Of a DNA stretch of 64,000 bases, positions 36,001-45,605 are shown piece by piece. Position 1 is the stretch's first letter. Each line of letters starts with the position of its first letter. The DNA comes from Progne subis subis (taxonomy: Eukaryota > Chordata > Aves > Passeriformes > Hirundinidae): contig JAKJHU010000257.1 of NCBI GenBank assembly GCA_022316685.1, positions 232,663 through 296,662 of the forward strand, in the 5' to 3' direction. A program made the translations under genes and the position numbers. The notes under the pieces are model-generated. The model did not search any database, was not told the origin of the DNA, and worked only from the letters and a program-made list of their open reading frames with translations.

Positions 36001-37330
36001 TCCATTGAAGAACACACTTGATTTCGTCACATGCCTAATCAACACCTATTCAGATTGTCACCTAAGAGTTGGTTAAACATTTACTTACAATTGCAGCAAA
36101 CACAGACCTTACAGTGAGCATAACTGCATAAGACCTGAAAAAAATCTTACAAACATCCCAATTTTTTGTGAAAGATATGGATCATTACTCTGCTCCCTCT
36201 GTAGTAAACAGAAATCAAAGTTCTTTAAAGCTTGCAAGAGGTGCCTTGTAACTTCTAGCATCTTGTCCTCAATTACCGTCAGTTTACAGCTGAAACATTG
36301 GTCTGTTAATTTAAATTGATTCAATGTGATGGAGCAGACTGTGTTCTAAATGCTTTTTCCTAAATCACACTCAATTAAATAAAAAGCTTGTGATGTGTTG
36401 ATGGGATATCAGTACCCACAAGCTGTAAGGTTTGGCTGTATTCTATAAATGTTTCTTTTTTAAAACCAGTCAATCTCTGTACTTCTCTGTGATATATCAT
36501 TTGAAATCCACTGTTGAAAACATGCTTATCCCCTGAAACAGTCCCACTCTAATGACCACATTCCATTAACAACCTTTTTTCCCCAAAGCATGTTCTGTCT
36601 GATCTAGTGTACCTTTTACCCATTACATGCCTTCAGACATCCAATTTCACAGACATTTCGCAAAAAGTAGTGAATTTCATCCTCACAGTCCATTTACCAG
36701 GTGTTTCTTTAGCTCTTAAATAAAATATTTAATTACCTAAGCAACTGTCACACCACTGAATTTTGCTAGTCAGAAGAAAATGCATGCGCCTGTGCACAAC
36801 CCTTTTTTCTTTTTTTTATTTTTCTTTTTCTTTTTTGTTTTGTTTTTGTTTTTGTTCACGTAAATATAAAACCCAAATGCCCTCTTGTGATACACAGACT
36901 TGTCAGGATTTCACTTGTCCTCTGTCAGGTATGGATTGAATCTGGAACCCATACGTTTCTACATCTACTAACACTAGCTAATGGCTGATCATAATTCCAG
37001 GCAACTTTTTTGGATAAACTTTTTAGAGCACAATCAAGTCAGATCTTCTTTATGTAACAGAACACCATATGGTGCTTCTGATAACACTGTAAAACCTGTG
37101 CATAAGCCTCCTTGAGAAACAGCTGGCTAGAAAAAATTGACTTGGAAATTTTTGAAAAAAAATTCTGTGCTGCAGTGTAGTCGGATTTTCTCATGGTAAC
37201 ATTTAGGCACAATGCACAGGGAAAAGAAGAACCACTGACTCAGCTATGCAGTTTCACAAATATGCATATAGACTTTCATATTTCAGTACTAAAGCACAAA
37301 TGTACCTAAATTCAGTATCCCAGAGAGCAT
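36001..37330. other. Unique DNA, possible conserved non-coding blocks
   Basis: No gene is supported. Stretches 36010-36450 and 36590-36800 look less random than the AT-rich background, with homeodomain-type cores (for example TAATTACC near 36732) and few simple repeats. A T-rich tract is at 36802-36856. Conservation is my inference from appearance only. Confidence 0.35.
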
Positions 37331-37606
37331 TTACCATTCCTGTTCCTTTCTCAAGAGAGTGAACTTAGGATTTAGGCTGTGTCTTCGAGACCCACAACCC
37401 TCTGGCCCGACTGAACTATAGACCTGGCTACTGGAGGAGAAACTTCCCTGTTTGCACCGTAAGGTTTCCCCTTCTAAAACAGTCTGTGACTCTTTCAACC
37501 CCCTGCGCTCATGCTGCAAATTTTCCAGCTCTGACACGAGCATGCACCCTTTCCGCTTCTGGGCAGAGTTGTTCAAAGTCAATAGCTCTGCTGCTAGCAA
37601 GCACAT
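37331..37606 (-). other. GC- and CpG-richer segment with a 91-codon open frame
   Basis: This minus-strand frame runs from an ATG at 37606 to a TAA just below 37331 and stays open for several codons upstream. The translation is balanced in composition, with ELENLQHERRGLKESQ resembling a short amphipathic helix. The DNA has about six CpGs in 280 bases, much denser than the flanks. I do not recognise a protein family and there is no clear exon structure. It could be an exon of a non-coding RNA, a regulatory element or chance. Confidence 0.25.
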
Positions 37607-38089
37607 TGATCCACTGGTGTAGAGCCATTAAGTGCTGATGGCCCTTGATTGCTCTGTCAAAGCTTCCCAGCTACAGTCTCTCCTCTACGTGCCAACTTCC
37701 TGCTTTAAAATGAATGCTTTAAGCCGCACTTAATGTTACCTTCAAAATGAAGTGTAAAACACAACAGCCTATTCACAAAACACAAATGGGAATTATACAT
37801 TGACAATGACATAACCCCAAAACATCATCACTTTTTTTTATTGTGAGTTAAAAAGAATGTCAATTATTCTTTTCCAGCTATTAAGACTCGAAAATCTAAC
37901 ATAGGAAATGAAAAGAGCAGAGTTTGAAAGAATATCACAAGTGTAAATATGGAACAGAGAAGTTATCTCTGACAAAATGTGTGGGTAATAATTCTCTGAC
38001 TTCATAGCAAAAAGGCCAATCTCTTACTAGGGCAGAGCAAAATGATGAGCTATATGATTCTCAAATATTGTCAATCATGTGTCTGAACT

Positions 38090-38420
38090 ATCATAAAGAG
38101 TCGAGTTTTATATGAGACTTTTTCCAATGAGCTCAAGCTTGACTCACTCTTTGGCACAGTGCGTGCTATTACTGATGATTTGCACACTAAATCGATGAAA
38201 AATCCCATAATAAATTATTGACTTATTTAATCCCATTTCACCCAGCCAGCCATATAATTAATCACAGTTTTGCAAAACCACGAACCTGTTAAAGTCCAAA
38301 TATGTATGTAATCAACAGTGCTTCTCAGATTAGCTTTAATCTATTCACTAATAACATGAAGATTGATATTCTCACTCAAAACAACCCCTCCATCCATTGA
38401 AAGCATAGATGTATATTGAA
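38090..38420. promoter_or_regulatory. Candidate conserved non-coding element
   Basis: The stretch is free of simple repeats and dense in homeodomain-type cores: TAATCC at 38228-38233, TAATTAATCA at 38255-38264 and GATTAGCTTTAATC near 38328-38341, along with AATAAATTATTGAC upstream. Such clusters are common in vertebrate developmental enhancers. The same AT-rich words also arise by chance, so the call needs sequence conservation as evidence. Confidence 0.25.
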
Positions 38421-39330
38421 ACAGCAAATGGATTTCATATTTTATCCTCTGAATAGATGCCAGATGCTCAGCTGGTGTCACCTGGTAGAGGTCTATTGAA
38501 GGAAATGTCAATTTATAGCAGCTGGTCTATGTGACTACATGTCTTGGTGACAGTGAATTCCTATGATTTGTATATGGAGTTCTTTGTTCCATGTACTTGA
38601 TTTTTCTTTAATGATAACAAATTAGAGTTAGCTGCATATGTTATTTTAGTTTAGAAGCAAAATATACATATCAAAGGGAGGAGCCTATGATATAGCCTAC
38701 TGTTGTCTTTATATTTGTTAAAAGAATTACATTTCCAAATAATTTCATTACATTTCCAAAATAATATCCAGAAAGGGAGGTAACATCCCCAGGAGAAGGA
38801 AGACCAGTTTTGAACTGAGTTAAAAAGTCAAGTGAAAAGAAAAAAAATGTTGCAAATAAGAGCCCAGGAAGTTTCAGAGGAACTAAGCTTGAGAGCAGAA
38901 AATTCTATGCAAAAAGAATTTCAGTAATGAGCAAATGCAGTTACAATGAGCTGCAATCTCAGGTGTTTCCATACATTTTTTTTTTCCTGTGTTTCCAAAA
39001 ATAAAATAAATATATGCAATAGATCAGCCTACCCCAGTCTGAGTTATATATGAGTTTTGGTAGACAGCTTCTTGTTCCCGCTTTGGCAGCTCTTTTCAAG
39101 CTGCTTTTATGTCTTATTTTGATATGCAAATAACAGGGGCTCAAATGTTAAATCACCTACCAAACAAGAAGACAATTTTATTTTATTCTACCCTTCTAAA
39201 CATTCTTTTCTGGTTTTTGCCTTTCTACAGGCAAAAAAAAGCCCTTCCATTCAGATTGGAAACAGGACTCCAAACTAGGCTATGTAAATTAATAGGCATG
39301 TTCTGAGATTAAACCAAGTATTTAAACACT

Positions 39331-39338
39331 TTATATAA

Positions 39339-39393
<55 letters not shown>

Positions 39394-39396
39394 CAC
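39331..39396. repeat. (AT)n microsatellite
   Basis: TTATATAAAT ATATATATAA followed by an uninterrupted AT run to about 39386 and a short ACAC end. Confidence 0.95.
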
Positions 39397-40380
39397 AGTG
39401 TTTTTTAAAAACAACAAAGTTTTCACAAAGGTATAATTATAAATAGGAAAAAAAATTCCAACCTAGTGATATAAACATTGTAAATTTCACTGAGACCCAT
39501 CCTTGCTCAGATTCTAAAGGAACTTTTTCTTCTCCTTTCTTTTAAGATAGTATTTACATATACATGTAGAGATTTATGAAAATGCATTTGCAAGTGTTGT
39601 GGCCAGACAGAAGCAATGAAGAAAATAACTATTTATACAAAGAAATGCTTATAAGCAGAGAATGCCTATGCCAGAGTGTGAGAAACTACCCCTGAAATAG
39701 GGATTGAGTGCACAGTGAGAAAGATTTCACAGCATAGTATCAGCTGAAGTTGGGCTGCTGGGACAAACTCACGTGAAATAGTCTCAGTATCACCCTCAGT
39801 GAATGGTTCCACCAAGAAGGGTAATAGAAGTTGCCAAGAAGTTACCAAAAACCTGTGGCACATGCCAATGTGCTTGTGATGACATACATATTTCTCCTAT
39901 ATGTACATACAGATATATAGGTATGAATGAAAAATATGTGCATATACATATAGATATACATATTCATATTCTCATGTGACTCTACATACTTTACAAAAGA
40001 TATTCCACAACAGTGTATGCTAACAAATCATGTTCAAGCATCTGTTTTAATTTGTTATTTCTTTTTTAAATGAGCACTGGACAACACATTCTGCCCAAAA
40101 GAACTTCTATTTCAGTAACTAGGCAACAGAGGTAGACCAGTGATCAATTATGTCACATTTTGCCAGTAATCAGTGCCTATGACATCAAGGTTTCCTTATC
40201 TCTCAGTAGTGCACATACCACAGCTTGCTAATAACTGGCAAATTGTAAGGGCTTTGCCTTATAAATAAGTGAATAACAGCAGAGGCCAAACAAAGTCAGA
40301 GGCACTATTACACTGGAAATAATTAGCCACGGTAGAACAATACTTCCATAAACAAATCAAAATAAGCAAGGCCCAGCCAC

Positions 40381-40391
40381 CTTTGACAAAG
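40381..40391. promoter_or_regulatory. Palindromic TCF/LEF-like site
   Basis: CTTTGACAAAG is an exact 11-base palindrome around a central A. Each half is the CTTTG core recognised by TCF/LEF HMG-box factors (in full, CTTTGWW). Two cores back to back are unusual, but an 11-base word can occur by chance in 64 kb. Confidence 0.2.
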
Positions 40392-41725
40392 ATCCTAGGA
40401 CATAATTGAAAGCACTTAGCAAACCAGCTGTCTGGAGAGAAATAAACACTAATACTTTATTCAAGTAAAATTATCAGATGTAATTTAGGGAGCAGAAGGC
40501 AGTTACTTGACCTGGAATTTGGCTTAGCCACACTCCAGTTATGTGACAGTGGTATAGATCTCTGTGGCCACAAACATGCAAACTTACTTACAATTCACAG
40601 AGCTGTACTGGGATTATGGTTTCTGCTTGTAATTTTTGTGGGTACTTTACAGACTACTCCAATACTGAAATTGCAAAGCAATTTGAAGATCTATACATTA
40701 AAATTTTATGAAAGTGGATCAAAAATATTATTTTAAAAGTTCTTCTGGGAAATGTTTATTTGTACATTCAACATTACAATATAGATTACTGTAAGTGCGT
40801 TAAATATTCTAACGAAGACAATACCAAATGCCCGAAAAGAATTCATTTTCCTATGCCGTCCTGTTCAAGAAGCATCACTCCCTTGATTTTTTAAAGTTCT
40901 TTGGACAACTAATGAACTATTGCATAACACAGGCCCACTTTTCTGTTGAAAATAATCACTGACTTCAACGGAGTTTGCCAAATTTAGATCAGCAGATCTA
41001 AATGTCCAGAGTAGAAACTGGACCTCCGATATTTTGTGTTGGAATGTTTTTAATAACAAATATTTTTTCTGAAGTTGCAATTCTGCAGTTGCAACTCCGA
41101 GACTTCCTGGCGCAGGAACTAAAAAAGTAAAATCTGCTGCTGGAGCACAACTCTGACAAGTACATTCAAGGGGTTTTTTTTCTATTACTGAGCTATTATG
41201 TCTACCATACTTGGGACAACAAAATGTAGTCCATCATGCCTGTAGCTTTGCTCAGTTTGCGGTTTATAATGTTCTCTGTGGTAGTCATTACACAGCCTGC
41301 AGCCACTAACAGTTGCTGAACATGCTTTTGAAGCTCAGTATAGAAGCCTGGCTTGCTCTTTGACAGACATTGAAAATGTTGTCTGTGGAGTCAGCTCATT
41401 TATTTAGTAGATGCAGATATACCTAGCATGCTACATATGTAGGTTTTCTTGAGGCTTTCTTAGAAACAGCCTATCTATTTCGGAATAAAATATATGCACT
41501 TAGCTGGAGGGACAGTGTGGATTAAGCTTAGGGAAAAATGAGATGTTGGCAGATGAGAGGCAGAGAAACTTGTCTTACAGAGAGTTCTATAAAGTTTAAC
41601 TGGGGGAAAGTCTCTAACCCAACATCATAAAATATTGAAATGAGAGCATGTAATTAGAAAAATGATTCTATGAGACATAATTAGATCTGTTTGATGTGAA
41701 AACTGGATGAGTAATCATTTCCTGC

Positions 41726-41733
41726 ATGCAAAT
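41726..41733. promoter_or_regulatory. POU octamer motif
   Basis: ATGCAAAT is the exact octamer bound by POU factors. It sits in CCTGCATGCAAATAC. Occupancy is unknown. Confidence 0.2.
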
Positions 41734-42109
41734 ACTTACTGCACATGCATTTCAAATATAAGGTCTAAGAAGTGCATACATTGTATGCAATATATATTAA
41801 TGACACAAATCTTCTAAATGGGTGTTCAGATATTACCAGGGGAGTAAACAATTCTTTGAAAGGGAGTTGTCATTTTTCACAGCATTTTAATTAGGGAGTG
41901 CAAATGTGGTATAATGACTGAGGAGCTGCTATTCACTAGAGTGTTTTTTTAAATGTTGTACTGTACTAGAATGTTTTTTGCTTTTTACCACTTCACCGCT
42001 TCACTGGACTAAGGTAAAAATTTATATGTACCTTTAAGGGATGACATTATTTGTAATGAGTGTATAAACTTAAGGAAATCAGAAACAAAATAAAACAATT
42101 ATCCATTTC

Positions 42110-42560
42110 ATAGAACCAGAAAATAATGGAGGAGTTTGGGTTGTTAGTTGGGTTAGTTCATCTAGATCCAGTTCCCTGACTAGGAACACTTTTTACTAGA
42201 CTGGGTTGCTCAGAGCCCCATCCAACCTGGCCCTGAACACGTCCAGCAGTGGTGCATACTCAGCTTCTCTGGGCAACCCGTTCCAGTGCTTCACCATGCT
42301 CTTAGTAACAAATTTCTTCCTAATATCTAATCTAAACATACTCACTTCCTGTCTGAAGCCATTCCCCTTGTTCTGTCAGTACACACCATTGTAAAAAGTC
42401 TCTCTCCCTCTTTCTTGTAGGCTCTCTTCTGGAAGGCCAAATTGGGTGACCCCAAAGCTTTCTCCAGACTGAACAATCCCAAGTTTTTTAACCCTTGCTC
42501 ATATTACGGGTAGTCCATCCCATCTAATAACTTCATCCCTCTTAATCACTATCTCTAAAC
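42110..42560 (-). mobile_element. CR1 LINE 3' UTR fragment, minus strand
   Basis: Antisense CR1 text is clear: CATAGAACCAGAAAATAATGG (3' terminus) at the left, then CCATCCAACCTGGCCCTGAA, GGGCAACCCGTTCCAGTGC, AATTTCTTCCTAATATCTAA, and on the right CTCCAGACTGAACAATCCCA. The copy covers only the region after ORF2. No terminal duplication is seen, as is usual for this family. Confidence 0.92.
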
Positions 42561-43359
42561 AACTAATTTTTGTAAGAATTGTTAGGTCTACATAGCAATA
42601 TTTTTTTTCTCATTAGGTCAACATCAATGATGTGTCCTCTGTTCCAAAATTAAACTCTCTGCTGTGGGAATACTTGCTAATCCTGATAAAGTTTTTTCTT
42701 CCTGGAGTATAGATTGTGTTTTTGTTCAAGGCACAGTAAGTGTCTTTTGCCACTATTAATGCATATGTCTGCTTCAAGACATGTATGATAATATGTGTTT
42801 CATAAATGCATATATATATTTGAAGAGGTATATCATTAAAAAGAATCACCAATCACTTCTCCAGATACGAGACAAAGGAAATTAATTTTACCATCTGTTA
42901 TTAAAAATACTGTCTCTTTCTTAAACTTTTCAGAAAACTTAGCATATATTTATTGATAGAATTCAGGCTTTTAACTTAAGAACAGCAACATCTATTTTGA
43001 AGAATCCGCATTTTTATAGACTACTCTATATGCATCTCTTGATACAACTGCACGGGATTAAGTTCTCAGCCATACATTCTATTTGTATAGAAAATTTGTA
43101 AGTATATTTGAGAAGGAATTCTGCATCTCTAAAAGCAAACTAATGAGAAAAAAAATTACCTACAAGCACCAGTCACTGAGTTAGTAATCAAATCTTGAAA
43201 TCTTGAAAGAGAATTATGGGATTGCGTATTAAATACTTGACATTATTTTCTTTTCTCCCAGAGAGAAAAATGACTTTTCCTGTGCAAAACATTCAGATTA
43301 CAGTTTGTGTCCTGCGCTCTCAGCCCTTCAAACTGTTTAAGGTTTTAAAAATTTAATCA

Positions 43360-43960
43360 AGGGATCTCTTAATGGAGGCGAATGAAGAGTAACATCAGAA
43401 ATACATTTGACAAAAGGGTAACAAATTTCTGCTTAATTATTTACAATGGCCCTATACTGCTACTTAGAGACACAAAGTAGTCAGGCTCCTGAGCGTCAGA
43501 TACAGCAGTCTGGAAGGACAAGGGCATCAATTCGTCCTCACATCATGCAAACTGTTTTCAAGATTGCGTCTTGTTGATCTTGATGAAATTACAAGTCTAG
43601 GATCTGATGCAGCATGCCAGTAATTTATGATCACAGGTCACTCCAAGCTGAATGCTTTCAGGGCACATCCAGCCTACTTGTCATTTGCATGCAACTCATT
43701 TTGTCACGTAAGAGATTTTTTTCTTCAGGCCACTGGACAGGCATCTGCAGTTCTGGAAGGCCTGATTTTTTTTTAAAAAATGACCTCTTTTCATCCATCA
43801 CAACCGCTGAAACAAACATCAATGCAAAATGTAATATTAAAGCAATTAACCTATTATCTTCAGGTCAAGTGTTGTTATTTTGCCATTTACAGAATGACAA
43901 ACTCTCCCACTTGACTGCTGATGTTTGGACTGGGCCAGCTGTCTGTTCTTTCTAAATGCT
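43360..43960. promoter_or_regulatory. Candidate conserved non-coding element with an octamer
   Basis: About 600 bases without simple repeats or transposon sequence. It contains an exact octamer ATTTGCAT at 43683-43690, followed at once by GCAACTC. The words GTAATTTATGATCACAGGTC and ATTAAAGCAATTAACC offer further homeodomain and nuclear-receptor-like half sites. The appearance suggests an enhancer; no conservation data are available. Confidence 0.25.
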
Positions 43961-44169
43961 CTTCAGTTGATTATGTGACTATGAAGTGCCCTTCCACCAC
44001 TTGGGATTACTCCTATTTAACTCTATAGCTGAGCAATTTTCCCTATATTGGCTATTCAAGGGAAAAAAAAAAAAAAAAGAAAACAAACAAAACAAACAAA
44101 CCAACCACAGATTCTGTAGCTGTTATGTAATATTTTTCTCACCTTTCAACATTTTGGACAGGTTTCTTT

Positions 44170-44190
44170 CCCCCCCCCCCCCCCCCCCCC
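44170..44190. repeat. C21 homopolymer
   Basis: Twenty-one C in a row on the plus strand (G21 on the minus strand), preceded by TTTCTTT and followed by TTTG. The exact length may be unreliable. Confidence 0.9.
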
Positions 44191-45234
44191 TTTGTTTTTT
44201 TTCTATAGAGAAATCTTTCTCACTCTAATGTACGAGGTGGGTAAAAAAATAAGGGTTTTTGATGTTGTTATTTCTAATGCTATGCCACCCACAAGGACCA
44301 CAGTGTTCCTATAAGAATAGTAATGTTTTAGAAAAGAAAGGTAATATTTCTGAAGGCATTTCAAAATTAGGGCCTACATGATAGAAGTATACCAAGCTCC
44401 ATATAAACTTACTGAGGAAGTTAAATATTTGAATAATTCTGATTATGGGGGATGGGAGTTGAGTGGTGAAGAGTTACAACAGGAATAGAATCTATTAGCA
44501 CTAATTTAGGCATCTTCACTCTATGTCTCTTCTAGTCATCCTCGATTCCTTTGCAAACAGTTCTGAGAGGAAATTCATCTCACCAATGACATTTAAAATC
44601 AATCAGGAAAAAAAAGCCTCTTGAGAGTTCCAATTTCTGTCTAATGACAATGGGGATAAGATAATTCATTCCAGTTTAGACACAGAACTGATGGTTCTCT
44701 GAAATGATTACAGAATGAATCCTTCATCAGGCATATTTTTACTCTAGATCAGACTGCCACCTGGGTCAAACCTGTGCTGCGGCATAGTTAGGGCACACCT
44801 TCTGTGTATCACAATGAACTCTGCCTGACTACAATGCTGCAGAAGTCTTGCTTCAAGTCTAGAGCGTAACAATGGAAATGTTATGAAAGCATTCTAACAC
44901 AATTTATAAAAACTATTATGACTGTACTGCCTTTAACTATGGAAAGCAGTTTAAGCCAGACCCAGTCCAAAGCAGTTAATTTAGAAATATCTCTATTGAT
45001 GTTACGAACAACGAGGTAACTACAGGAGACTAGCCCAGTAAGATTTCCATCTTATTAGTCAACCTAGAGATCAAACCTAAGTACTTCAAAAGAAAAGTGA
45101 ATTTCATTTCTGTTGTGATTTCATTAGGCGTATTTAGAGTCTGATCTCCTTCTCCACAGGACTTTGAAATGGAATAGACCAAACCCCAAGAATACATGTT
45201 TAGAAACAAAGTTGCGACCTGACCATATATATAT

Positions 45235-45605
45235 TTATGTTGTAATGCATCAATTGGGTTTATATTTCATCAGATTTGTAATGTTTTTTTCTATGTTTCA
45301 TGGGATCTGTCCTTGCCCAGCGGTGCCCATCTCCCACACTGAAATGTGAACCTAACCCTCTTCCCCTCCCACTTATCCCTGATTGGGTGATGCCTCTGGG
45401 CCCTGCCTCTGGGCCCTGCCCCTGGGGGAAAAAGGCACGACAGAGGAGGGGCCAGGGCTCTCTGGCATCAGCGAGCCATTGGGAAAGGTCTCCAGCAACC
45501 AGAGCAGGACTTGAGAATAAAAGCTGTAAAATTCCACCCAGTGCCAGAGAGCGGACGTCTTAGTTTTGCCATCGGCGGCTGTCTAGTCTCGTGGGGAAGA
45601 CTACA
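45235..45605 (+). mobile_element. Endogenous-retrovirus LTR, probably solo, plus strand
   Basis: The block is sharply GC-richer than its flanks. It contains AATAAA at 45516-45521, followed by a CpG-rich U5-like part (GAGCGGACGTC, ATCGGCGGC, CTCGTGGGG) and ends in GACTACA. An identical 11-base word, CATATATATAT, stands directly outside each proposed end (45224-45234 and 45606-45616), which may hold a target duplication, although the AT repeat makes this weak. The left end may start at the TG in TTATGTTG (45238) or at TGGGATCTG (45301). No internal viral genes are adjacent. Confidence 0.65.
45391..45428. repeat. 13-bp tandem repeat inside the LTR
   Basis: TGCCTCTGGGCCC occurs at 45391-45403 and 45404-45416, followed by a diverged third copy TGCCCCTGGGGGA. 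Such short repeats are common in U3 regions. Confidence 0.85.

Larger units (their letters stand above)
37607..40080. other. Unique DNA with a candidate conserved block and an (AT)n repeat
   Basis: The segment 38090-38420 has the look of conserved non-coding DNA and is listed separately. An (AT)n tract is at 39331-39396. A near-duplicated 20-base word (TTACATTTCCAAA-type) is at 38727-38760. No gene or transposon is recognised. Confidence 0.45.
40081..42109. other. Unique DNA, possible enhancer-like blocks
   Basis: No gene or transposon is recognised. The segment 40180-40560 lacks simple repeats and has a mixed composition. It includes the CTTTGACAAAG palindrome listed separately, and an octamer ATGCAAAT lies at 41726-41733. 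Confidence 0.4.
42561..45234. other. Unique DNA with candidate regulatory blocks and a C21 run
   Basis: No gene is supported. The stretches 43360-43960 and 44500-44880 have mixed composition and few simple repeats. An A-rich tract with CAAA units is at 44063-44104 and a C21 run at 44170-44190. The 113-codon plus-strand frame at 43614-43955 has no recognisable domain. Confidence 0.45.

Noticed and set aside
43614..43955. 113-codon plus-strand frame
   Set aside because: No recognisable domain, ordinary composition for chance, and the DNA looks more like regulatory sequence.
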